DNA of 64,000 nt, taken from Sinonovacula constricta. Taxonomy: Eukaryota; Mollusca; Bivalvia; Cardiida; Solecurtidae. The translations under genes and the position numbers were made by a program. Of this stretch, positions 1-12,060 are shown one piece after another. How positions within the stretch are numbered: the stretch's first letter is position 1; each line of letters opens with the position of its first letter. The notes below the pieces were generated by a model. It was not told where the DNA came from, made no database searches, and saw only the letters and a list, made by a program, of their open reading frames with translations. The stretch is taken from positions 59,175,715 through 59,239,714 of the forward strand of contig CM017561.1 in assembly GCA_007844125.1 (NCBI GenBank), written 5' to 3'.

Positions 1-475
1 CATTTGTCTAGTTCCTGGACCGCTACTCATCCACAGGTGTATGGCTGTTGTGGGATTATACTGGCTGAGATCTGGACCATCACTTTTGACCCTCATCAAG
101 GCTTCCAATGTCTCCTGTTTGAGATTCGTCCTCAGACACGTCTTGATAATGTTCATAGCTGAAAAATAAAACAGAACATGATAATTTTCTGAATACAATT
201 TTAATTTTAAGAGTCTGGTATTGAATTATTTAAAATGAATTTGCCATGTATTATTCTAAACTAATTTTGTTTTGCAGAGGTAACCATTATTTTTATTATC
301 ATACAATTTTAACATATTTGCTTTCACCATAAATGATTTACCTGAGAACTGTCTCTCGCATTCAGCTGTTGAGGGTGAAAGGGTAACCATGATGTTCACG
401 AGGGGGAGAATGTTCTTGACTTCATCCGGCTGTGACTGGAGGAGTTCACCATATACCACTGAAGACATTGCTGAT
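1..475 (-). CDS. hAT-family transposase-like protein, C-terminal part, cut by the left edge
   Basis: Two minus-strand exons read through in one frame. The first (342 to about 475) ends in STAECERQFS and a GT donor (CAG/GTAAAT). The second (158 down to 1) starts after a TTTTTCAG acceptor with AMNIIKTCLRTNLKQETLEA and stays open to the window edge. Joined, they give ECERQFSAMNIIKT, the signature of the hAT C-terminal dimerisation region, as in ZNF862-like domesticated or active hAT genes. An in-frame stop lies just upstream of the first exon, so that exon must start near 468-485. No zinc-finger or catalytic exons were seen to the right, where DNAJB9 lies on the other strand. It may be a 3-prime remnant, or a host gene whose upstream exons I could not find. 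Family call is good; gene status is uncertain. Confidence 0.6.
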
Positions 476-670
476 AGATTTTAGATAGAAGGTACCATCT
501 CTGGGCTAAATCTCTGCCCTTGGCATAAGATTTTTGTTGTTGGGCAAGATAATTTACTCTTAATTGTCAGGAAGTATTTAAAATAGTTTGAATACATCCC
601 AGTCAGTTATAGGTAAACAGGAATTAAAGTTAAGAAGTTGTCATGATTTTTTTTCTTTTGCAGGAGCAAA

Positions 671-2787
671 ATGAAGGTGGAACAGATGCTTGTTATGTCG
701 GCCATGTGCACAGTATTTGTGTTTGAGGCAGTTAGTCTTGTGGCAGCAAAGTCAAAAGATTATTACGAGATTCTGGGAGTGAAAAGAGATGCTAAAGAAA
801 AGGAAATCAAGCGAGCCTTCAGAAAGCTTGCTGTACAGTTTCACCCAGACAAAAATAAAGACAAAGATGCAGAAGCAAAATTTGTGGAAATAGCCAAAGG
901 TTGGTAGATTTAAACTAAAGAGAGCTAGCAGTTGTAAGTTATATTTAAAAGCATAGCAGAAGAAGTAACCTTGGAACAAAAATTGCCAAACATAATTAAG
1001 AGATTTGAAATGGCAAGTAAGCTTCCTCTTTGAAACTATGTCATTTCTGTAGATAATTCAATTTTCATTAATTTATTAAGTTCAATTACAATTGATTGGG
1101 CATATTTCAAAGGAAATAGTTTTAACTGTATACTCTTTTTACAATTTTTATGCATAATGATATATGTATTTAAAGAGTATATGGCTTATTTTATATCATT
1201 CATCAGTCCATATTATTTCCATATTCTAATAAAATACTTGCATCTTTTTGTTAGTGTTCAAATGTGAAGTGGTATTAACTGTTAAACATACTTATAAGGT
1301 GTCTTATTGACATAGATGTAATATTTAAAATTTAACTCATTGCAAGATTTTGAACTTTATAAGTTAAGTCTGTTCCACTAATTTTTAAAAACTTAACCAT
1401 TCTTTTGCAGCATATGAATTATTGTCTGATCCTGAGAAGAGAAAAAGATATGATCAGTTTGGAGACGATGGGGAAACTCCAAATGGGATAGGAGGAGGTG
1501 GTGGTGGATTTGATTTCAACTTTGATGACTTTTTCAAGGGATTTGATGAAGCATTCCATGCTCACAGTGACCCGAATCACCAGCATAATCATTTCAAATT
1601 TCACTTTGGAGGGGGTGGAAATGGACAGAAGGCCCAGTTTTTTAACTTTGATGATTTGTTTGAAGACTCTGATGACAGTGATATCTTTGGTTTCGACCCC
1701 TTCAGTAATATTAACTTTGGATTCGAGGATGATTTATTTGGCCATCATAATCACTATGACCAGGCACACAATGCAGCTCATCATCATCAGCAGATGCATC
1801 AGCAACATCATAAACAGCATCAGCAGATGCACCAGGCACATGTGAATCATGCAAATAATATGCACCAGCACACACAACACATGAAATTTGCCTCACAAGG
1901 TATGTATATCACTAAGCTATGTTTTTTAATAATATTGATTCATTTTTTAATAAACATGCATTTATTGTTCATATGATTTTCGTTTTCGGTTATTTATAAA
2001 AACAGTTAACAAAAATTCATTAAAACATGTTCCAAAGAAGGAACTAATATCATTTTAATCTTTTATTCATTTTCATTGTAAAAAATAATGCGATTCAAAA
2101 CTGTGTTTTGTATACTTTGATCAATGCCAATAAATGGCTCAATTTATTTCTTAAGGCTGAAATTGCAAGACAGTATTGGCATCTACTTACTAACTATCAT
2201 TGGAAGGGATTATAATTGCACTAACCCTTTAACATAAATTTATGGTTAGCCTGTTGCTGACTATATGTATTTAGAAAGAGACTGATATCTCACCTTTTAA
2301 CTCCTCACTGCTGTTCATGCAAGGCCCACATAGAAATTATCAATTAAGTTTACCAGCTTGCTTACGGTACTAGTTTTTCTTGATGGCAGAATATTTTGGA
2401 AAGTATAATGCAAGGATCTAGTGATCAGCTGCTTGATGTGACTTGAACCACTCAAGTTTTTAGATTATTTATTTGCTGAGCATTTAGTGTTGTGACATAT
2501 TTTCTCAATTCCTTAATGTATAGGTTTGAATCTTTTTTGATTGAAAAATTCTTCTGTTACAATTTTTCTAACTAGCATGCAGAATGCTGGCGCCTCTGCA
2601 CTAGGGTCTTCCTTTCTCCATTTGTAGCCACTGGACATCACTATAATAACCATAATTCTGTCATTGCAATATATTTCAGAGATAAAACAAAACTTTTATT
2701 TTTGTACATTTTCCAGGTGGTGCTAGGTGTAGAACAGTGACGCAGAGGATAGGTAATATGGTGACAACACACACAGAATGTTCCTAG
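671..2787 (+). CDS. DNAJB9: DnaJ/Hsp40 co-chaperone of the ER lumen, DNAJB9 (ERdj4)-like
   Basis: Three coding exons, 671-899, 1411-1899 and 2717-2787, total 789 nt and encode 262 aa (human DNAJB9 is 223). All borders are GT/AG and phases agree: AAAG/GTTGGT to TTGCAG/CATATG, then CAAG/GTATGT to TTCCAG/GTGGTG. Residues 1-26 are a hydrophobic signal peptide. The J domain covers about 30-92, with HPD at 58-60, the residues that stimulate Hsp70 ATPase. A Gly/Phe/Asp-rich stretch follows. The last exon encodes [19 protein letters not shown], closely matching the vertebrate DNAJB9 C-terminus. By family knowledge it assists BiP in misfolded-protein clearance and restrains IRE1. About residues 185-235 form a His/Gln-rich tract absent from vertebrates. 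A CAG acceptor at 661-663, 7 nt before the ATG, implies a 5-prime noncoding exon further left. Confidence 0.93.
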
Positions 2788-3647
2788 GAACCTGGCTTAT
2801 GACCTCTCAACTGCTACAAGTGCTTTCTTATTGCTCACCATGACCAGTGGTTCCTTCAGCTAATGGTGGCCTTCAAGGGATCCAGAATAGGAGCTTCAGC
2901 TGGTACCCAGGTAGTCTTAGACCCAGCTTATACATCACATTTGTTTGAGGATAGGTGCATATGGTTGTTCCATCGTTTAAGCTGCACAACTGTTTCATTT
3001 TTCTTGGCTGAGCTGCAGACATGCATTCTTTCAAGAAGAAAGGACTTTATAATAACGTTGTTATTTAATTTTGTGATATATGACTTTTTATTATACCATT
3101 TTTCATAATATTGGTATATGACATTATAATACATTTTTTGTAGAATAGTTTCTTAACACGGCTATTAATTTGTAGAGATAAAATGTGCACTTTATTCAGG
3201 AAATGTCCACTTTATGCAACTTCTTTGGTACATTAAGCAAGTCAAGACTTGAAAAACAGTGGGCAATTGCTCATCATGATACAATCATGGGATTAAGGTT
3301 GCTTATGTCTTTTGACTCATTAAAACATCAATTCACAAATGACATCTTTTGAATCATATTTTGGCTGGGTAGTCCATAATTACTGAAATGAGTCCCAGTA
3401 TGATGTAGAATCCTATCTTCCTTATCATTCATTTGCCTCCTGACCTCATTCCTTGTAAGTTATTGATTTATTTAAATGAAATCACTCATTGGATTAAGAG
3501 CTAGCTCTTAATGCCTCTTGATGTCCAAGAAATTGATTCTACTTGACTGTTCATTGTGGAAATAGGACTCGAGTATACTTTATTTGACAGGTTTGGGGGT
3601 ATAACCTATCAAAATGTGCCTCGTTGACATCAGCAATGTCATTGAGA

Positions 3648-3653
3648 AATAAA
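3648..3653 (+). terminator. Candidate poly(A) signal of the DNAJB9-like gene
   Basis: AATAAA about 860 nt after the stop codon, followed within 30 nt by a GT-rich stretch (GTGTTGTTGTTG), the usual layout of a cleavage and polyadenylation site. Other AATAAA hexamers follow (for example near 3750 and 4421), so longer 3-prime UTRs are possible. Confidence 0.45.
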
Positions 3654-3699
3654 AGCTTGGAACAATGTTACAGTGTTGTTGTTGTTTCAATTTTATTGG

Positions 3700-5026
3700 A
3701 ACCACATTATTTTTCTAAACGTTTAAGCAGTTGTCTTTCTGAAATCTTAATAAAACTCCAATAGAAAATAAGGCATTTTATCTTGTGGTGCAGCACCTAT
3801 ATCTCTAGATATATTTCATCTACAGTTTAATGACTACAATACCGCTGGCAGACATAACATTATCACAAAAAGAACAAATTTATTCATAAATTCAGTAGCT
3901 GTTGAAATGACAAAAAAAAGTGAAAGACAAAAATTGTCAAAAGAAACAAAAATAAAGAATGCTTGTTTTTTTGTAGGATCTAAACCCAAGATTTCAAGAT
4001 TTCATGCATGGCAGAGTAGTGCTCAACTAACTGCACCAATGAGTCATGATACATGTATGTATAAAGTAGTTAAATTATACATTGTGACCGTCACTATGTT
4101 TGCATTTAATTTTAATACAACCTATGTTGTGACTTTAAAAGGTTTCAACCAACACTTGTCAGTTTATATGGATTAAAAATGGGACCAATGAGAGGTCCAT
4201 AGCTTATGTTATGGTCATATTTGTCATATACATCCTGTTTTGAAATGTTTTGTACAAAAAAAATTGTTTTTCCGAAAATATGGCTTGAATAATTGAATAA
4301 ATTGCCATTGCATTCAGGGACTGTCAAGTTGAGTTTGGGAATTAACACAACATTTTTGTGTGGAATGTACCTAAATGTTAACAAATATGGATGAAACCCC
4401 CCCCACTGGTATCTTGTTAAATAAACTGTGATATTGAATTGTTATAATAATTTCATTATTGCGTGATGGAACTCTCTTTACTGTTGTTGCTTTTGTTTAA
4501 ATAAATAATAATTTCAAAATAGATAATGTCACTTTGTTATGCTTAAATGGACACTATTACCATTGTTTATATGGTACACAGGCCTGTGTGTCTAAGTCTT
4601 GTACAATGCTATCGTTTTGAATTTTAGTTAAACTCATTCTGAATTTTTGTTTTTCTAAAACATGATAAAACAATAGTAAAAGATTTTAACTGATGTTTTT
4701 TTTGTAAGTTTTACTGTTGACATTAACATTAAAAAAGTATATTCATTTTGTATGCAACCAGATCTATAATGTACATTATTTCTTTTATATAAAACAGCAG
4801 AAAGCAGTTGACTAAAAACATTATAATGGATGTTCACTCCAGAAAGTTTTGCTTTAAAAGATATTATCAGTATTTTGTGTAATGTTGCAATGTTTTGTTA
4901 ACGTTGTAAGTCTTTAAAATGTTTTTCACTATGTGCATTATTTTGTATTCTTTGGTTAATTTTGTATCCAAAAAAAATGCCTGATATAGTTGATATAGGT
5001 ATCTAATATACATTTAGAATAATTTA

Positions 5027-5084
<58 letters not shown>

Positions 5085-8000
5085 AGTACATATCTATAAA
5101 GTTGATATGTAGATGATTTGTACAATTTTTTTGTTATGTTGGTTTTTCTGTTGCACTCATTCATATTTCTTTTGATTTTATATTAAGTTATGAAGTAAAA
5201 AGTAAATTATGGTGCTAATTGGGTTCATTTGTACAGTATGTCTGTGTTGTTATTATGATACATGTTCCATTTCTAATTTAACCAGTTATTTTATGTACAG
5301 GGAATATAGCTGACTTTCTGATGTGTGGATTATTTAATACTCATTTCAGGATGTGTTCTTCAGACGTAGTAATCAGTTATATTAATTTGAAAATATTTTA
5401 TTTAACATGTCGCATGGATGAAAGAAATTACAGTCACCGGACTAAAATTGTTTGCATTGTTAATTGTTGAATTTTTCATTCAAGGTATTAACTGTAAATG
5501 TTGTTTGAACATTTTTTTTTCACTTAGCTTGAACATATATTTATTTATATATATTTGTCTATAAAGCTGTAGGATAAATGTTATGATCGAACTATGAAAT
5601 AGCTTCTTACATTCTCCATTTTTTTCGAGTAAAACAGGTTTCCACATTTATTGACAATAGGTCAATACAATGAACATACATGTAGGAAGTTTTACAACAG
5701 TTTGTTCTCGTTAAAAAAGTTCCGTTTTTCAAATTATGATATCTTGAATTAAATCAGAAAATTATAAGTAAACGAAATATGCTACAATTTTAATGTCAAA
5801 CATTATTTGCATAATATCCCTTTATGTGTGTAGAAAATATAAACATACAAATCGATAATAACAGTATGTTTCTTATATGAAATTTAACAATGACAGTATT
5901 ACAGTATTATTTGATAGGCTTCGTTTTTTATTTACCAAAGTTTTATTTTCAGTACTTAATTTTTATTTTATTTAGAAAATTGAGGAAAAAAACAAAAATG
6001 TGAGGATCAATAATAGTAAATGAAGTGGACTTTTTATTGAATATGCTCATTCAATTAAATACCATATTTTTTATTGTAGGAATGTAGACTACAGTATATA
6101 TTTGACATTTTTTTACTATTTTACATCATTTTATAAATAAATACCTGTACTCTAATACTAAACATCATGTTGGTCAACTTGGTGACATTTTTACATAGGT
6201 GCATGACACAAAGAACAGTCCAAACAACACTTCACATTTTTTTAATTGTTACCATCAAGAGAATCTGTGTATTGTTTAAGACTGACGTTAGTCTGAGGTA
6301 TACACAAAATGTGTCTTACTTCATGTCAGGGGCTGAATTTATTTGCTGAATGTTTTTTGGTATCACTAAATATACTGTATTGCACTGATTTAGGTAATGT
6401 TACTAATTTGTGACTTATATTTACAAAACATGATACACATAATAACATTAACTGTTATTGTTTTAAATCTTGTCATCAAAACCTGGTCGTTGATGTTAAA
6501 TCAGTATTTTTGCTTCAAATTTGTAGCACCTTTCAGTATATTTTTCTAATCAATATAAACATCATAAAAATAGTGGTCAGAATGTTCTGGCAATTTAGCC
6601 ATTTTGTTTAAGCAGATATTTTAAGTTATTTAGAAAATATAACTGTGAGATATTCTTTGTATATTTTTTTGCATTTAAATGTCAGATTTTCAGAACAATG
6701 TTAATTTCTACTTTTAAACTGTAAACATGTCTAGTTAGTTTGGTCTTAAAAGACAAGTTGGTGCATCTTAATTTATTGTCACATCTTCAAAGTATTGGTT
6801 AATTGATTTGTTGTTTCCCTAAATAAATGACAGTATAATACCAGTAGTGAACCAGCTCATAATTGTTGAGTAAATGCGATTTTAAAGTTAAGAGAAATGT
6901 TTTATTATCTCCCTTGGTTGTAACCTCTCGCACTCTAATACAGTTTCTCATTGATGTGAAATATTTGGTCTTCTTTAAAATAATATGCAGTGCAGTCACA
7001 TTTAGTCATTCCAATATTTAATGAGCATGTTGTTGTCTGAGTAAATTGTACAAAAAAGTACCTACCCCCAATGGAGCTAACAGTGCAATTTTTAAGTGAG
7101 TTATCTCCCCTTTACAAGAGAAAGAACTGGGAGGATTGTTACTACACACACATGTTATGTTTCAACATGTTAATGATTGCTCTTAAGATATAGTGCATAA
7201 AGGTTTATCTTTTTGTAAGTTGATCTGTTAGTTTTCTTATCAAGCACTTAACCACCCAACTGGTTAAGACTTTTGCTCTGACCATTTCTTTAAATTGGTT
7301 TTTATTACCTGTCATTGTTTTTGTTGCTTTCATCTGTATCTCAACTCATGTATTGTTACAGCCATGATTTTTTCAAATTGTCAAGTTGTTGAATATTATA
7401 GTAAATAATAAATATGCTTTTGGTACTCAAGTTTTCTTTTCTGTTCCCTTTTAAAAAACTACTTTTTACCCTACAGGTTGGGCGTAGTCTGTATATATAA
7501 TCAATTTAGCAGCAGTAGCCCACCTAAATAAAGTAAAAGATAAATTGATCAACCTAGTTTACCAAGCCACTAACAGGTTAGTGTTCAACATTGCTAACAT
7601 TTTAATTGTCAAATATTGTAACATTATAAATATCAAATTTGTGCTATTCTATTGATGATGCAGTAAATTTTAAGCTCCATTTGACTGTTGAATGTAGACA
7701 AATGACCACATTAAAAAAAATGTCTTCTGACATTTGTTCATTCAGAAAACTGACTGAGGCTTTTGGGGCCGATATTTAGACATTTAGCAGCATTAACATA
7801 ACTGCCTGCATGTGGCTCTAAATACAGAAATATTGTCTTGTAAAAAGTGTAATGGGATCAGAAAAAGTATACTATGACGATATCTCATTGGCAACAACCT
7901 TTGAAACTGGTATTGTTTAGAAAATGTATTCAAACCGAAAGTCAATTCACATCAGCCTTTTATATACATACAATTCACATAAGACAACAATGTGAAACAA

Positions 8001-8500
8001 TATTTAAACCCTCTCTTTTCCTCACGAATTTTTGATATACTTGATAGAAATTGACATCTGGAAATGGCAGCGACTTAAGTCCAAACTCAACTGAGTTAAA
8101 TTTTCAGACTTAACTCAAAATATTAGCAATGTTTAGGCGGCCCAATTTATACTCTCTATTAAGTAAAACAAAAAAGGTAAACAAATAAAACACAGTTAAA
8201 GTAAGATGCATAATTTATGCTATTGGCACTTTTATTTATTTAAATTACAGCATCATTACCAAGTCAACTGTGTATGATTGAGGTAGATGAAGTTCAAATA
8301 AGATCATCTTTGATGAGATTGCTGCCCATAAAATAAGCCTGTAAACTGTGCCAACCTCAATTCTCTCAACTAATGTCTGCAATACATTTTGAAGGCAAAC
8401 CTTTCAAATTGGCCTAAAACCCCCAACTTTTTTTCTAATTTAACTTCTTTTGTTTTGTACTGTACTGAAAAGTATGCAGTAACATTAGATTACAAATACT
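3700..8500. other. AT-rich stretch without a recognised gene
   Basis: No ORF here has splice sites, protein similarity or length to support it. The longest (89 codons near 3907) is Lys-rich low complexity. It may include alternative 3-prime UTR of the DNAJB9-like gene. The only clear structure is the (AT)n microsatellite at 5029-5084. Confidence 0.6.
5029..5084. repeat. (AT)n/(GT)n compound microsatellite
   Basis: About 23 AT units run to 5074 and pass directly into five GT units. Confidence 0.95.
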
Positions 8501-8509
8501 GTGAAAGAA

Positions 8510-8960
8510 TTTTATTACGTGGGGCAGAAATTTTGTCGTTTGAAGAGGACGGGCATATTCGTGGATTGCCCTACCCAGGAAATTAAAAAAAAATTACCTT
8601 CGATTTTTGACAGATGCGAAACTGAGGCCTAACACTGAAACAGGGTCAATTGCGAAACTACGGATTAGCAAGAGACTCTGCCTATTGTCTTACGTCACGC
8701 CTGATGATATTGATCCATGGCAACCGGTCAATGCTTTCACAGCCGAGTCTCATTAGACGACTTTTATGACACCTGCCAATTAGCGTGTCATTTAAGGGAT
8801 TATATTCATAAAGATGTTAGGGACGCGGGTTCTTTTAAGGGTCTAATTTAACGAAGCCATTGACTGTCATTTAACGCCAATAAGCGTACTATGCAAACTG
8901 ACACAAAACAGACCCTTGAGTAAACACCCTACACCTATAAAGTTGATCAGCGTTTTTATT
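8510..8960. promoter_or_regulatory. Possible distal regulatory block (clustered TGACA sites, CRE, CCATGGCAAC)
   Basis: This block has more CpG than its surroundings and no coding signal. It holds a CRE/ATF-like TTACGTCA near 8690, an RFX-like half site CCATGGCAAC near 8716, four TGACA/TGTCA cores (8767, 8786, 8865, 8899) of the MEIS/TGIF type, CCAATTAG between the first two, and an octamer-like ATGCAAA at 8891. Motif names come from known transcription-factor consensus sites; enhancer function is inference. Confidence 0.3.
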
Positions 8961-10230
8961 TCTTTCTCACTTTTACAAAGATTCTTATTGACAAAGTTTG
9001 ATTATTTATTGTGCATAATAAACTTATTAGCCATCGTTTAATTACAAACTTGCAATATACGTGGCTCATACCAAATGTTGACATGATTTACAAGTAAATC
9101 TAGCATTCGAAAGTCTAACCGAGGGGATTTTATATTGTTGGTACTTAAATTCGTATATTGTCTTGACCACGAATTCCGCGTAATTAAATGCCCCACGAAA
9201 TAAAAATGCTTTCACAGTAATGAATATGACAAATTTTCTCTGAAATAGGTGACAATGCAGTCCAATTTCATTAAAACAGATTTTTTTCCTTTTTCGTTAT
9301 TGGTGACAAGTAAGTTTAGAGGTGAACTGACTTGAATTAAAAAAAATAATAAGTGCAATCATTTTCAATATCAGAAGTTTAACAGTAAAATCCAAATGGG
9401 CCCTTTTTATATACAGCATGTTCTAGATCTGGTAAATTTCATCTTTTCATTGATATATCACCATTTTTGGCCACCAATACAGAATTGCTATTCTTACCTA
9501 AAGAATCGATTCTCAAATGATACTAAAATGGACATAGTAACATGGATGCGGAGTTAACACTGACAGCATTTAAATCCCTTTTATAGAGGCATTTCGTGTT
9601 TGTAAAGGGTGACAAAACCAAAGAAATCTAAATCTCAACTAAATTAAACTAAAAACAGGACAAACATGTCTGCTCACATGAAAAGGCATAACCTAAGGCT
9701 TTCCAGTCAGCAGCCTGAACAGGGGTTTCTAAAATTACCTCCCCTGGATAAATGCAGGACACATTCCACAAAAGAGAAAAAACAAAATATCCTAAGCATT
9801 CTGCGAAAAGTAATGAGATATCTGTGGCCATTGGCGATACTCACTGAATGAAAATGCAATTTAGAAAGCTGATTCAGTTTTAAAGCCTCGATATGTGATG
9901 CTAAATAGGAAATATTTCTACGAAGAATTGAACACCAACAAGTACACAAAAAGTAGAAATTATGTCTGGAATTAAAAACTTTTAAAATGAAATTGATGAG
10001 TTATGTTATAGTTTATGCATTGTTTCTTTTCTTACTATTTTACGCTAAAGTTTAAGCTGATAATAAACCATTTCTTTGAAGAGCAAACAATCTTTTACTT
10101 CTAATTTACAGCAAAAAAACCTTATTAGTTTGCCATTTTATAATTACATCATGTATATATAGGTCACATTAATGTATTATTAAGTAGCATGATACTGTAT
10201 CATATCAGGCCTACAATATTGTGATACATC

Positions 10231-10566
10231 GTGATACTTTTTTACTGGTGATATCCTGATCTAGTATGTGTAAATATCAACAAAGTGTGATACTTTTTTA
10301 CTGGTGATACCCTGATCTAGTATGTGTAAATATCAACAAAGTGTGATACTTTTTTACTGGTGATACCCTGATCTAGTATGTGTAAATATCAACAAAGTGT
10401 GATACTTTTTTACTGGTGATATCCTGATCTAGTATGTGTAAATATCAACAAAGTGTGATACTTTTTTACTGGTGATACCCTGGTCTAGTATGTGTAAATA
10501 TCAACCAAGTGTGATACTTTTTTACTGGTGATATCCTGATCTAGTATGTGTACATATCAACCAAGG
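10231..10566. repeat. 56-bp minisatellite, six tandem copies
   Basis: Copies start at 10231, 10287, 10343, 10399, 10455 and 10511 with an exact 56-bp period. Each opens GTGATACTTTTTTACTGG and contains CTGATCTAGTATGTG. Copies differ by only a few bases (ATATCCTGAT or ATACCCTGAT; CAACAAAG or CAACCAAG). There are no spacers, so it is not CRISPR-like. Confidence 0.97.
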
Positions 10567-10976
10567 TATCCGGGTTTGTATTTTTATCTGCAGTTTATTG
10601 TGAAATTTTACTTGTTTTAAAATAGAAACAAGGTTAACTTTGTCAAGTTCATAGTTACCAATATTTGTACCTTGCATCTTGTTAATTAATACAGCTTTCA
10701 TAAAGAAAATGCAATAATCATAATGTCAAAATTTTATTATATACACATACCCAGGGGCAAGAAAATATAATATGCCTAAAAATGAATAATGTTAGCCCTA
10801 CTTTTAAACAATAAAAAATACACTCATTACATGTACACAGTACGTTTTTTTTTTTATAGAATATATCAATACACAAATTTCGAAAATGCGAGATAAAAAG
10901 CAATGATAGACAATACAAACTATGCTGGTTGATTTATTGAGGCATAAGTATGTGGTCTTCCTTTTGTTAATAATAT

Positions 10977-11057
10977 AAATGTCGACAAAAATTATTTATT
11001 TGGGTTTTACGGCACACCGACAGTTAATAGGTCATACGGCGCCAAATGTCGACAAAA
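10977..11057. mobile_element. Short insertion of a widespread molluscan repeat with a 14-bp target-site duplication
   Basis: A 53-bp insert (10991-11043) with GGGTTTTACGGCACACCGAC and GGTCATACGGCGCC lies between two perfect copies of AAATGTCGACAAAA (10977-10990 and 11044-11057). The insert resembles the conserved part of a repeat I know from many molluscan genomes. The flanking duplication is typical of retrotransposition, so this is probably a truncated SINE-like insertion. Confidence 0.75.
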
Positions 11058-11464
11058 TGATCATGATTGTGTTGATGTGATATAAAAATGAAAACGTAAA
11101 CTGAACCTTAACTTCAGGCAACCAGGAATGAGTTTAAGCCAAAGTTATAACAAGCATTAAAACAAAGATATTACAATGTTAATTTTTTTATATCTATCTA
11201 ATCTGTTAGTATACAATTAGATCTACAATAAACAAAAATGTAAATAAATATCAAAGTACAGTAATGAGGAAATAGGTTTTGGTTTTGCATGCTATACCAC
11301 AGAATAGTATAGGGTGCTGCATTAAAATGTGCTGTAATCTCATAACGAGAACATAGTCCTGCGTGATAATATAGCAACTGTACAAAACACCATAGATTAC
11401 AAAAAGATAAACTATGTAAAACCCGAATCTATTTTCATTCTAACAAGTTTACATTCCTGTAAAA

Positions 11465-12060
11465 TGGAACAAGAGGGCCATGAATGTCCTTAATTGCTTA
11501 CCTGAGGAGACAGGTTTTTAGTAGGCTCATATCTGACGTCAAGTAATTAAAAGTTATTTACTTTGGCGAAGACTAGACCATTAGTGTGACCACTGGGCTG
11601 ATAACATTTTCTAGAATTTTACCTAGTAATTTGTGTGACCAGCTTTCAAACATATCAAAGATTTCTTACTGGCAAACATTCTGGCCATTTTGGTGAAGAT
11701 TGGACCCTAAATGTGGCCTCTAGTGTGTTCACAAGCTTTTTCTAAGATTTGACCTAGTGACAAACATTTTGACCTCGTGTGACCCAGTTATAAACTCATT
11801 CAAGATTTTATGCAGACAAACATTCTTACCAAGTTTGGTGAAGATTGGGCTATCAATGTGGTCTTTAGTGTGTTCACAAGTATTCCAAAAATTTGACATC
11901 GTGTCCTAGTTTTTAACCCCAGGTGACCCAGTAATGAACTCATCCAAGATTTCATGCAGACAAACACACTGACCAAATATGATGAAGATTTGATAAAAAC
12001 TATGTCCCCTAGTCTGTTCACAAGCTAAATTGTTGAAGCTGGACGCCAGGCAAAGGGGTA
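11465..12060 (-). repeat. Degenerate interspersed molluscan repeat with internal monomers of about 120 bp
   Basis: It begins AAGAGGGCCATGAATGTCC. It then repeats a block with TGACCYAGT, AACTCATYCAAGATTT, RCAGACAAACA, ACCAA, TGATGAAGATT and TGTTCACAAG at least three times (about 11690, 11815, 11940). This layout is very common in bivalve noncoding DNA. A GGGCCAT..ATGGCCC-type end also occurs in the element at 35,009-36,555, so the two may be related. Confidence 0.55.

Noticed and set aside
1498..1896. Overlapping ORFs in other frames of DNAJB9 exon 2
   Set aside because: Shadows produced by His/Gln codon repeats.
1422..1976. Single-exon ORF of 184 codons
   Set aside because: It reads past the GTATGT donor at 1900. 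The true DNAJB9 product splices to 2717, which restores the conserved C-terminus.
10231..10566. CRISPR-like array
   Set aside because: Units are contiguous without spacers and the genome is eukaryotic.
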